Both the position numbers and the translations under genes were made by a program. A DNA stretch of 64,000 nucleotides. Source: Rotaria socialis (lineage: Eukaryota > Rotifera > Eurotatoria > Philodinida > Philodinidae). The stretch is from positions 1 to 64,000 of the forward strand of contig CAJNYU010003264.1 in assembly GCA_905331475.1 (NCBI GenBank), read 5' to 3'. Each line of letters begins with the position of its first letter. Position 1 is the stretch's first letter. The notes under the pieces were generated by a model. That model saw only the letters and a program-made list of their open reading frames with translations, had not been told where the DNA came from and made no database searches. Of the stretch, positions 22,265-34,225 are shown piece after piece.

Positions 22265-25200
22265 TTAAGTTGCCCAATAAATATGTCCATACGCTTGAAG
22301 ACCCGATAGTGTCAAATAACAAATCCAAAGAAATACAAAAAAGGCTGAACATGCATATTTTGGTATCGTTGGTCCGCCTGAAAATAAATAAATTTTAATG
22401 AAACAAAAAATAAGATCGTGCTTGCTAGAGCTTACCCAATTCAGCTTTGCCAAAAACGCCTAAGAATCGACGAAGCGTTAGTAGAATCATGCCAATAATA
22501 CAAGAGCAAGAAAAGACGAGTACGCTGAATGATAAGTCGCCTGCTTTGACAGTAAATGGAAGATTCTTGAAACGAGAGAAAAAAACAATTATGAATGTCT
22601 TATTTTTATCTTTTCATTTTCTTACTTTTGATTCCCAATATACGGCAGCAACAAGCCATGGTAGACCGAGACCAAGAAATACGTTAACACTATTCGATCC
22701 TGTTACATTGCCAATGGCATCGTCGGCTGTTTTAGAATTTTTAGCTGCAATCATCGATGCGAATGTATCAGGTAATGATGTGCCAAGTGCAACAAATGAT
22801 ATAGCTGTTATGCTATCTTTTAATCCAACGAGACAACCAAATATAGCGGCAACATCACCAACAACAGCCGTTAGAATAGCGATGAAAAGAAGTGAAACGA
22901 AAAACGTTAGCCAGCCGCCAGCTATTGATGTTGGCGGTACAAACGCGAAGAGAATTTTCCAAAAAAATGAAAATGTATGACCAACATAATGAAGGAATTT
23001 TGCTGTTTCTAAATCGCCACCATTGACAGTCATAGCATCTTTAAATTGTTGTCCCCATGTTGTCTTTGTTACACTTAATTTATCAATATCAACTTGAACA
23101 AGTGATGCCATTTTATTTGCCATGGTTATATAATCTTAACAAGAAGAGAAGAAAAAAACGAGCATAGATTAAATTTGTTGACTTCGAAAATAAACTTTAC
23201 TATCATCATTGATAATTGTCACAACCGTTCTTCCGTGTTTGCCTATTGTTGCGCCACCTGTTGGATTATATAATTCAACAGCAAATGTTTCATCTTTTTC
23301 GGTATCAAGATCGTTCATAATTGGTATAGCTATAATTTTTGATATTTCACCGTGTTCGAATACTAATTCACTATCGGCAGCTAGAAAAACAAATAGTTTT
23401 ATAAATATTCCGATCATGGATTTGAACTTTACAAAAAAAGAACGCTTCCCGAAATCAAGACAATAGTTCATTGAGAATTTATTTGATAAAATTAACATAG
23501 GCTGCTCTCAATCTAACGTTTGCTTTTCTTCTCTTCAATGAATCGTTAATGCGATACAAAAAATACTATTAGATCTATTTTTTATCACGAAGTAATCTGC
23601 ATAATCTTCGGAAATTGTTTTCGAAGACGTCAACACATCAGGAAATTGCGTTTTATATTCGGTCCTATTATTAGTTATTATCTTTTTTCTAACAGTTGAG
23701 AATATTGCCATTTTTCTGTTTTGTTTTCGTGCGAAATCAAGAAATAGAGTGTTTTTTAAGAAATTCATTATCTTGAAGAAACAACATTTTTGCAGCTACT
23801 TCATAGGCAAGTATCACTGAAATCAATTCCTTTTGCAAAATATAAATACACAAGTTTGAAACGGATATTTCTTTTCACACAGAACAAAACATTTATAAGA
23901 GTTCTCTAATTGTCTTCACCGCTGATTTTACTTACGTTCATAATCTCTTGTTGCTACGGCTTCGATATCTTTTGTTCGATAATGAACGCTAACTCGTCCA
24001 TCGGCACCATTCACACGTGCAACTTTGATTTCAGCTTTTCCAACACTCTCTTTAACTAGATTAATTGGTTCTTCGAAATGAATATAACCAGGTTCTAAGA
24101 AGAAGAAAAAAACATTTTTTCGTTTTTTTTTCTTTTTAAATATTAAATTTATCTACCATCATCATTAATAATTGTAACAAGTGCAACTGTTTTTGATCCT
24201 ACTTTAGCATGATTTTCTTCGCTTTCTGGTAATGATAATTTAACGAAAAATGTCTCATCTGGCTCCCATTGATTATCATCGATAACATGAATAGTAATTT
24301 TTTTCTCTTGTTGGCCAGATTCCATAACAAATTCTTCAGACAATTTAATATAATCTTCGCCTGCTGTTGCTGTACCATCAATTGTATCGAGTCTAAATAT
24401 CGAATCATATTAGCATAAGTATAAATGCGCTGCTGTTATTTTTATAGTTATGCCCTTGACCAACAATACAAACAGTGCAGCAGAACATTTAGCGTATATA
24501 TATATATATGTACAAAGTGCTGGGAAAAAGTTTCGAAACAACTTTCTTTTCTCAATTTCTGAATACGAACAGCTTGCTCGAAATTTCTAAATACTGCTTT
24601 TAATAGAACTTATGACGGCTTACAAGACTAACGTGCGAAAACTTTTAGAGCACTGATATCTCATCAATGATTAGGAAAAGTCTTTTTCCCCAGCGGAAAG
24701 AAGTTTAGAAACATTATGAAGATTCATTTCATTTTCTTTTTGTTTATGATGACTAGCAGTTGTATTATACAGCGTTCGATGTAGAATTTAACGGGCTACA
24801 TTTTGCTTAAAAACAACTATTAGCTCGCCCAATTATTGATAGGTTAATAGTTAGTAATTAACTAATGGAATTTTCAATTAACTATCGTTTTTCTATTGTT
24901 TCATACGGAAGACCATTGAGAACTGAGCAAAACGCTATATTTATCAGTTCAAATTTCATCGGTTCTGGGGCATTTTAAGAGTTCTTTCAAATTTTCTTAA
25001 GTGCAGCATTTAATAATTTTGAATAATTAATCTATCTCAGGACCAGTCATTAGTTTTGAAACAGCATGAATTTTGAAGAGAAACCTATCCTCTATCAGTT
25101 GGGATGTGATCACTCGAAACTGAGTATTCTACTAAGACTCTATGTCGTCTTTGTCTCAAAGTAGCACTACAATGGTACATTTCCATGCAATTTTCCATTG

Positions 25201-28200
25201 CTTTTTCGTTCATATATTTAAAAGCGTTCCAAAGTTCAAATAGAATACTCAGTTTCGAGTGATCACATCCCAACTGATAGAGGATAGGTTTCTCTTCAAA
25301 ATTCATGCTGTTTCAAAACTAATGACTGGTCCTGAGATAGATTAATTATTCAAAATTATTAAATGCTGCACTTAAGAAAATTTGAAAGAACTCTTAAAAT
25401 GCCCCAGAACCGATGAAATTTGAACTGATAAATATAGCGTTTTGCTCAGTTCTCAATGGTCTTCCGTATGAAACAATAGAAAAACGATAGTTAATTGAAA
25501 ATTCCATTAGTTAATTACTAACTATTAACCTATCAATAATTGGGCGAGCTAATAGTTGTTTTTAAGCAAAATGTAGCCCGTTAAATTCTACATCGAACGC
25601 TGTATAATACAACTGCTAGTCATCATAAACAAAAAGAAAATGAAATGAATCTTCATAATGTTTCTAAACTTCTTTCCGCTGGGGAAAAAGACTTTTCCTA
25701 ATCATTGATGAGATATCAGTGCTCTAAAAGTTTTCGCACGTTAGTCTTGTAAGCCGTCATAAGTTCTATTAAAAGCAGTATTTAGAAATTTCGAGCAAGC
25801 TGTTCGTATTCAGAAATTGAGAAAAGAAAGTTGTTTCGAAACTTTTTCCCAGCACTTTGTATATATATATATATGAAAACGTGCTTCAGCGTGTTTATAA
25901 TGTGCAATAGAAAGAAAAGCTAGAAGCGGGCAAGCTTAGAGCAATAAGATAATTGCCTAGAAGAAGCTCGGGTTCCTAGATTTTGTTTTTAAATAACTTT
26001 GCAAAGAAAAACTCTACATCATCTATGAAAGCGTTTGAGGAAATTATGAAAATATCCTTTTGTTTTTTTATCACACAGGGAAGAACACTCACAAAAATAC
26101 TAAACATCGATCGGACCTACCGAAAGTGAACAACAGATTTAGTAAAACCGTGCCTGACGACTTCAACAGTTACGCGCTGTTCACGTTCAAGTACAGCGTA
26201 ACTGGATGAGGCAAACTCAAGTATAGCCATTTGTGGATCCTCATCGATGTCATTTCGTGTTAACGTACTTTTTCGACCCCCAGCTTTATGGTCAGTCGAG
26301 AAAGTAGTATCAAATGGCTGCGGTTTGACAGCTCGTTGGTATATCTAAACGAACCATGCTAATTTACGAATATTTGCCTATCGTATTATTAGATGAAATA
26401 TTTAAAATCAGTGAAGAAGAAGAAGAATTAGAAAAAGAAGAAGAATTAGAAAAAGAAGAAGAAGGAGAAGAAGAAATAGAAGAGCTAGATATTAAGTTAG
26501 AAAAGATATTAATATGTTTAGAAGTATATGGTGCAGTGAATGTTGCAATTGTATAATATAGCCTAGGCATTCTTATATTTATTTATGAATGAATGTAGGC
26601 ACCTGAATCGAACGTTGACATTAATAGGACCAGTTCGTTTGATAATAATATCAATTCTTTGTTCGTTCTCAAGTACAGCATAGGCTGTAGCAGTGAATTC
26701 AAGTTTTGGCAGGCAATCAATTTCTTGCGCTATTGCTGATGGTGATGATTCATCGTCAATCTTTTGATATTTTTCATATATCTGTTTTGATATGTATAGA
26801 GATATTATAAGAAATATATTAAAGTGAAGTAGGTGTTAAAAAGAAAAAAAAACCAAAGACTTATTTTTTTTTCTAGGTATTCATATTTACGAACCTCTTG
26901 AAGTTTATCTGGTAAATTGACAAACAAAGATTTGCCACCAGTAAGCATACGTGCACCTTGAATTCGATATTGCATACGCGATCGATGCATATTTTCACTT
27001 AGTTTAGCAGCAAATAATTGTGCTTTATCTTCTATTGATAGATTTGATGATTGGCCAAGATCCTATAGGTGAATTTGACTTGAAATTGTTTTTTTTCCTT
27101 ATTGAATCAAAATCAACTTACACGTAAGAATTGAAGAAGTTCATCTTTATGAAAACTACGCGGAACACCTGCTGCATCTGTTTCGGGTGGGGCTAAATAT
27201 AAACATTGCACATGTTTAATTAGTTTAAAATTGAATTTTTGATGAATTCCTACTTATTATAAGTTTTTCTTCTTCTGCCATTTCAATTTTTTTCGAAGCA
27301 AAACAATTCTTTTCAGCCTAATATAAATGAAATGAAGAAAATCGATTTGATTAGCTTTTAGTTCAGTTTTAATATGTATTTATTTACCAGATAAGCTAAT
27401 ATAACGACCAGTGGGAACATAAGAAATGTAAGTACTGCTTCCCAAAGTTCAACAACATCCTTTGAGATTACTGATAAAACGATGAATAACCATATGTAAG
27501 CAAAGAAACCAAAAAATGACGTGACCTATTTGCATACATTTATAATACGATAGATTTCAATGAAAAAGAAAACTGTATTTACCAAGAAAACATTGTATAA
27601 CTTAATTCTTCGAGTTTCTGGTGCATTTATAGACGCAATACATATAGCACTAATCATTAAAAGATTGTAAGCAGCAGAACCAACAACTAAAACAACGAAA
27701 ATTATATAGAATTGCAATTCAAATCTTGTTTCCAATATTTCTTCTATCTTTAATGAGCGATCACGTTCGTCATACGGTTATGGATATAAATATATATATA
27801 ATTTCATCAGCCACATTGGTGGGGATTATATATTCTAACCAATATTAGGCTTGAAATAAATGCGGAAGCATCGGATTTGCATCCGATTGTTATGTGTACT
27901 GCAAAAACTGAGTCGATTTATATATGTTACGAATAATTCTGAGATAAAAAATCCCTGTACCTCCACCCCCCCGTCCTCAGGGATGGTCTGATTAATACTG
28001 ACAATTTCTTCGATAACTCAGCCATTTCTTGACGGATCCGTCTCATATTCGAACACGACTGAAATATTGATGAGATCATTGTGTGTACAAAATTTCATGA
28101 CAATCGAATCAGCCTTTCAGGAGCTATCGTGTGAACGGACGGACACACTGACCGATTCTATAGTGTACTCATTTTTGTTTTTTGAGTACACAAAAAAGTA

Positions 28201-30537
28201 AACTTGAATTTGGTCGAAAGCAAGAATGTCGAAAATACGAACATTGAAATAAAACGTTGTTGTAAAAAAAGGGAAGTTGAAATGAAGACTGTTGGAAAAG
28301 TGCGCGATGAAGATGTCATTATTTCACGACGAATATTGACTTATCTCATTGTAAATTTATGATCCATCTATCACACTATTGTTCATTCAGTACAAAGAAA
28401 TGGACGAAGAAGAATACGAATAAGAATCTTTAATCATTTATTATTCGAGAAACAAAATAAAAGTGATGGCTCCCTCTGATTCAATATCTATTATCAACGA
28501 TGATTGATATTTCATTAATTCGAATAAAGAAGGTATCAACTTGAATGACCATCTGGTGCACTGAAGCCGAAAGACACAAGAACAACTGCATTACAAAGTC
28601 AAATAAGCACGTTGCAATATATATATATATATATAGCAACTATCTCATTACAGCATGTAAACTTCTTGAAAGTTTGTCTTTAATTGTGATAAAAAAAAAA
28701 GAAGTTTTAATCAAGCAGATAGAACATTGTTTAACTATGGATTAACAACCATTCTCAAAAAAAGTTTTAGACTTTCTTTTAATCTTCTTTTAATAATAAA
28801 CGTTTTGTTTTAATTAAGTCTACTGACTGATTCATTTTCACAAAGAAAAAAAGTTTTTACTTTCGACCAAATTCAACGCAGCAGAGTGTACGCGTACATT
28901 GTGCTTCGAAATCCTATTAAAAATACTGCAAGGTAGCCGAGCCAATTTTGCTGGCTTTGAACCCCTCCTGCAAGAACACCCGTTTGTTCTGAATCTGAAC
29001 GCTTTTTTATAGTCCCGACAGTTTATATCCACTTCACGAATGTAAACATTAATGGAGGGCGCCACTCGAATAGAAAACATGATTGGCACTGCGGAGATGC
29101 CTAAGACAACTCTGGTTGGTTCCATAGTTAGATCATAAGCAAGAAGAAACGAGAAAATTTAGAAGCAGAGAAAGAATCATGACTTTCGATCATTGTCAAT
29201 ATTGCCTGTTAAATATGGCATCTCGTCAGGAACTTGATTTAGAACAAAAAATGAATTTAATTCGGGATAAAGAAAATGGCTTCTCTCATCGCCAATTAAA
29301 AGAAAAATTTTAAGTATCCTTAGGTGCAGTATCAAACATCCTAAAGAGGTAGCTATATTTGAAATTGATATGCTTCTAAAGACTTAAATTATTCTGAATA
29401 AAATAGTGCCTCAAGTAACACAGAATGTAATAAATTTAAGCTTCATTACTTTTGATTACACCCCTTCTGTCTGATCGCCCTGTTATACTGAACGATTTTC
29501 GCCGGTCCCGAGCATGTTCTCATTAGAGAAGTTTTACTGATTGAATTTTTTTTTTGTTCAAAAATTTTTTATTTAACTTATTACAAATTAGCACCGATTT
29601 TTACGTTAATAGAATGTCATCGACAACAACTAAGACATAAAATGGTACTGAAAAATACGATTATGCTCTTTGATTATGACAGAGTCGAAGAAGTGGCAGG
29701 AAGGGAGGAGATATTTTGTGCTACTAATTTATGCATTTATTATAGACGATATAAATCAATTTGAAAAAGGATACATATTAAAAATGATTAAAGATTCATT
29801 TTTTTAAATTTCTAATTTGCTTGATCTTTTCAACGTATATTTGCAAGCACGAAACTAACAGCTACGATAAAGGTTTGTTTCTATTGTCATAAGTAAAAAA
29901 TGACAGATCGGTTTAACAAAAAGAGGCAAAGAAAAGAATAATAATATCATGACCTTTATCATCTATTTATCTCTATGCTGTTTTTGATTGAACAGCAAAA
30001 GTCAGATTTCCTATATTGGTTGACACGAAAATAAATCGATGAATTATATCTTACTTGTTCCCGGGCCAAGTTCTCCTGCTTCGAAACGATTTCCAACGAT
30101 TTCAATAATTGATAAAAGAATTTCTGGCGAACTGGAACCAAGTGCCATCAATGTTAAATTGGCAACTGTGTCATTCCATACGCGAACTTCAACAGTTAAG
30201 TATTTATCTTTTTCTCCTGGGTCCGGGTAACGTATTTTTTGTTTTCTTGATGTAATAGTTTCAATAGCTGACATAAATATATCAGCAATGATAGCAATGC
30301 CAAGAAATAGATAGAGCAAAAAGACGAAGTAAAGTACTGCTCGTAATTGTATTGACATGCATGCTTCAATACCTATTTTATTGAGGAAAAAAATAATGTT
30401 TATAGCTCAAAATGTATATATATATATATGTAAAAATCGAGGTCTGGTTGCTTACCAAATGGTAGTATAAGACCACGACCTGAGCATTTGAATCGTTGAC
30501 AGTTAAAAGTAGTAGAGTTATAGGATTCAGTCGACAT
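22265..30537 (-). CDS. Na+/Ca2+ exchanger (NCX/CALX type)
   Basis: Fifteen minus-strand exons with consistent phases: 30537-30456, 30372-30055, 27686-27583, 27525-27388, 27317-27254, 27192-27122, 27062-26895, then either 26781-26603 or 26344-26121, then 24392-24157, 24094-23936, 23380-23201, 23134-22626, 22565-22436 and 22377-22265. The product is 816 or 831 residues, shorter than mammalian NCX1. Alpha-1 (LMALGSSSPEILLS) and alpha-2 (VALGTSLPDTFAS, GNVTGSNSVNVFLG) repeats are intact; two Calx-beta domains with acidic Ca-binding ends (IDDNQWEPDE, IINDD) fill the cytoplasmic loop. The protein exports Ca2+ across the plasma membrane in exchange for Na+. An in-frame stop precedes the Met at 30537 and no cleavable signal peptide is visible. 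The introns carry several transposons. Confidence 0.95.
24511..25861. mobile_element. Near-perfect palindromic Tc1/mariner-like foldback element
   Basis: Bases 24511-25131 and 25241-25861 are inverted copies of 621 bases each, aligned without indels (positions sum to 50372); the loop is 109 bases. Ends read TACAAAGTGCTGGG and its complement and sit in TA repeats, as expected for TA-targeting Tc1/mariner elements. No transposase frame is present. It lies in the intron between the alternative exon pair and the next exon of the Na+/Ca2+ exchanger gene, so the primary transcript could fold into a 621-bp duplex. Confidence 0.8.
26409..26490. repeat. GAA-rich tract inside the exchanger gene
   Basis: Imperfect (GAA)n on the plus strand, so a long CTTCTT pyrimidine tract on the transcribed minus strand. 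It lies between the two alternative exons, about 65-145 bases upstream of the second one's acceptor. The open frame over it (26356-26556, plus) is low-complexity and not a gene. Confidence 0.7.
27858..28192 (+). repeat. Dispersed repeat family, copy B
   Basis: Homologue of 20963-21290, in the second intron of the exchanger gene. The terminal hairpin arms are 28163-28171 and 28183-28191. Copy B has an extra C-rich run near 27960. Confidence 0.75.
28951..29539 (+). mobile_element. Decayed pogo/Tigger-like transposon with transposase fragment
   Basis: The ends match those of the element at 43719-44224 (inner left motif TAGTCCCGACAGT against TGATCCCGACTGT; right motif TATACTGAACGxTTTTCG). Inside, 29215-29313 reads MASRQELDLEQKMNLI then ENGFSHRQLKEKF-stop, and VSLGAVSNILKR-stop follows in the same frame. 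This matches the CENP-B/pogo-type N-terminal helix-turn-helix and is broken by stop codons. The catalytic part is absent. It lies in the second intron of the exchanger gene. Confidence 0.65.
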
Positions 30538-33151
30538 TTTGCATATATTTGCGTGCCAATGTTCACATGTCAGTTAAACGAAGAAAAAAAGCACTAAAAC
30601 CACATTAAACTCGCGTCAGATCGTTTGCCTTTTTTTTCTTCTTTCTTATATTATTTTTTCTCTGATCTTCTCTTTTATCAAAATCAGTATGCATAGACAA
30701 CAAAAAAAAAGAAGCAGAACAAGAACAAAAAGAAGAAGAAAAAAAGAAAGAGAAATATTTTTTCTCTATTCTTTCAAATTTTTAAGTGATTAACAACAGC
30801 ACTAAGTTCATTTAATAAAAAAGGAAGCGCTTTCGTGTTGAAACGTATTTGACCTTAACAACACATTTTCCCTGTTCTATCATTTTCTCATTTAGAATTT
30901 TTATGACTAGTAAAAATCCAATAAACAATAGATTACTAATCGTCCAATCGGATCTAACGTACACTTATTAACAAAGACAAGCTGACAAATGACAAAGAGA
31001 ACGAGTCAAATTTCGTTAACATTATATGTTATATTTCATCTCTTTATTGTTGTCATTGTCGACAGCAGAAACTCTGTGTGTTTCTTTTCTTCGTTCTATT
31101 TTTTTTTAAGCATGTGTGTGCACCTTCTTTGTCTTGCATCTGTCTACATCTGCTCTTCCCGAAACTCGTGTCAAGAATAGATGCATTCATCAATAAACGT
31201 GAAGAGCCATTATGTTGGCTCCTATTATATTATTAGTAATAGTGATTAAGAAACGTGTTAAACTTATTAATTTGAAGTGTCAAGAAATAACGAACGATTT
31301 CCTATTTTATCTTAAAAATCAACTGTCATGAGCAAATGTCGTGTTGTGAAAAATATATGAATTTGTGATTGCTTCCAGAATCGACACGTCAAATAATCTA
31401 CTTATACTCAAGGGAAATTTTTTCGGATTGTTTTTTTAAAATTATTTCTTATATAAATGTATACGCATATTTTTAAATCTAGTATATGGAACCAGTGGTA
31501 GTTAGTTTACTGGCGTACATTCTCAAACTATGATTTTGACTGATAATGGTAATATCTTATTCACACAAAATAAAATAGAAGAAGAAGATGAAGAAAATAG
31601 ACGAAGAAAGTGCTACCGGAAAGCTGAGGATGTGTGCTAAATTGTAGGCAGCAATAATATTGTGAACTAATTGCAAAATTGTCCGATGGAAAGAGAACGA
31701 AAGATTCATTCAATAGACTAATATGTAGCAATTAATAACAAAGCAAGCCAAGAACTAAACAGCAACGGCTTATAAGAAACTGGCTGCGCAAAGAGTGAAT
31801 AATCAAGCATAAATTACAAATGAAACGAGTATATACACCAAAATAGTTTTTTCTCGTTTTCTTTCTCTCGTTTTCTTTCTCTCGTTCTAAACAGCGTCGA
31901 TGTCGAGCAGCAATGTGTAGTGCGTCTTGTTCGTTCTTTTTCCCTTCCTACCTCTCCATCTCTGTTGCTCTCCTTCGCTCGTCTTTCCTCTATTCGCAAG
32001 CAACACATAATAGAAGCAGAGAGTACCACAATACCATGATGAAACATGAGAGAATAAAAGAGAAAAAAATCAAACGTGTACTCATCTGCCTGCCATTATA
32101 TAGACACAGCAGGAGAAAAGGGAGCTGCGAATTCCTGTCCATACATTTACATTCGTATAAAAAATGCATTCTCAAACACTGTTGGACAGATGCATAATGC
32201 TAAAACCAGGAGAGAAACATAATACTAACATTTATGGTTGACACACATAAAGACACGTTCGATATGTTTCACTGAATGACGGTACTAATTATCGAACAGT
32301 ATAAAAAAAGATGCCGCAAACAACGATATTTTGTTGTTTTCCTTCGCTGCTGTACTTAGCTTTGAATCTCATTATATTGCAACTGATAGAGTAACCCGTT
32401 CTAATGATGGCGCGATCGATCAAGTAAAAAAACAAGTCTGAAGCAGAATTTTAACATTCGCAAATCTGTTGATTTTGCGAGAATACTTACAATTTTCAAG
32501 TAGAAGAGGAAAAAAAGACTGAGAAAAGAAAAAGAAGAGAATATACTCTTTTTGCGTTGGCAATTTCACTAAAAAATAAAAATAAAAATGTAACTGAGCT
32601 CGTCATATTTCATGTGATCACAAAAAAAAAGAGAAAAGAATAATGTCCAATCTATCGGTGTGTTTTCAGCATGAATTAATATCGAGAAAAGCATTCTAGA
32701 GATGTACCATCGCAAGCATTCCTCATCTGAATAGACGAACTAGTCAATTAATATAATAGTTGTAGAATAAATGCTCTTTAAAAAATAAGTAAATGATTGA
32801 AAACTTATTATTTCTTTTTCTTTTCGTTCTTGTAAAATAAGGTGTACAATATTTGTCGTATAATTTATATGACTTAAAGCATCGCGCGGCGTTTGCATTC
32901 AAACGAGACAAGTATAACGAACAGCCCTATGAGACATACTCGTAGGTGCAACAAAGCAAAAATAAATAAATGAAATTACTAATACGCAAAGTTTCGTGGT
33001 TTGAGCTTTTTCGTTCTTTCGCTCGGTTATATTTACCGAGGGAAGGGAGGACAAGCATATTGCAAACAAGAACAAGAAAAATATAATTTTTTTTTCGTTC
33101 GTTATATTAGTTCATGACACATAAACACGAACGTTCAGGAATATTTCGTTC
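30538..33151. other. Long gene-poor stretch
   Basis: About 2.6 kb upstream of the exchanger gene, rich in A/G and C/T runs. Frames on both strands at 31814-32197 are compositional artefacts. No gene or repeat family recognised. Confidence 0.45.
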
Positions 33152-33688
33152 ATGCTGTCGTTGCATGTGACTACGAGCTTCATTAATTTTTGTGCCTTAT
33201 TGTATCTAACTAAAAGTAACGACGAAAAAATCACTGTACCATGTTTCACTCAAAATGTGAATGCGAAAATCTCTCAATTTGACGATCGTATATCGTTGAA
33301 ATATATCAATTGTACTCGTCTATTAAAAAGACATGTATTTACGATAACATTTGAAATACAACGACGATTGAATGTAATCGATCATTTATTTGAATCACAT
33401 ATGGTCATTACTCTGTTTGCTGGTCCTTGTTCGTCGAGTACAGCAACATTAGATATCGGGCGAACATTTCCATCAATATATGGAACTTTAGATGGCAGTT
33501 ATCCGTCACAACTTGCGTCAAGTCATCTGCCATGGAATGAACAGTCAGTACAAGGAACAATATCGTACGAGTACGGCGGACACGGAGCAAGTTATGCACA
33601 ACTTATATCAGCTCTTATTCATATTGTTATACGAAATGGAAGAGAAGAAATGATAAATGGCATATATGTTTTTAAATTTAATAATTAG
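33152..33688 (+). CDS. Hypothetical secreted protein, intronless
   Basis: One uninterrupted frame of 178 codons. The first ~22 residues are hydrophobic and end near a Lys/Ser (MLSLHVTTSFINFCALLYL), consistent with a signal peptide. The mature part has few Cys, one N-glycosylation site (NCT) and Gly/Ser-rich stretches (GPCSSST, YEYGGHGASYA). I do not recognise a family. Length, codon-like composition and the signal peptide argue for a real gene. It lies 537 bases upstream of, and parallel to, the App1-type gene, another intronless secreted protein. Confidence 0.55.
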   Translation: MLSLHVTTSFINFCALLYLTKSNDEKITVPCFTQNVNAKISQFDDRISLKYINCTRLLKRHVFTITFEIQRRLNVIDHLFESHMVITLFAGPCSSSTATLDIGRTFPSIYGTLDGSYPSQLASSHLPWNEQSVQGTISYEYGGHGASYAQLISALIHIVIRNGREEMINGIYVFKFNN

Positions 33689-34225
33689 AATGTAGGAGTA
33701 TGCATATTATATTACTGATAATAAAAAAGAAAAATTATGATAGCTGGAGTGATTCTTGTTAAAAGACTGGAATTTCTTGGCGGACATAAATTTCCGCTTA
33801 TAGGGCCGATTCTATGAATAAATGTCCTTTATTTCCTTTAGAGTATTCATTTATGTCATAGGTAAACATAATTAGAATTTTAGATATTTTTCTGTGTTAT
33901 TTTTTCTTTGTATATATGAAATCAAAATGAAAAGTAAAAAAAAAGGTTGGATATTGATTTTGCATTGTCAATGCAACTATTCTCAATGTCTGTTAATTGC
34001 AATTTAGAATGCAGGTGGAAGGATTTTCGTAAAAATAACAATGAATATAAACCAGTTCGGTAATAGAATACCTCTCTAACCTTTGTTATTTGTCGATAAT
34101 AGTAACGTATGATGTGCAAAAAAAATCGAAAAACAATTTATACAATAGGATTAGTTGCCTTTTGCAATTGTAAGACGAATAAATAGCCATGCCCAGGACT
34201 AATCTAAAACCAGCACTCATCAATC
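33689..34225. other. Intergenic spacer
   Basis: Spacer and promoter region between two parallel intronless genes. Nothing recognised. Confidence 0.5.

Noticed and set aside
22447-22980. 177-codon plus-strand open frame
   Set aside because: Antisense to well-supported exons of the Na+/Ca2+ exchanger.
28838-29125. 95-codon minus-strand frame
   Set aside because: Lies across the end of the pogo-like relic; no domain and wrong strand for its transposase fragment.
31814-32197. Open frames on both strands
   Set aside because: Generated by CTTTCT/AGAGAAA-type tracts; no coding features.
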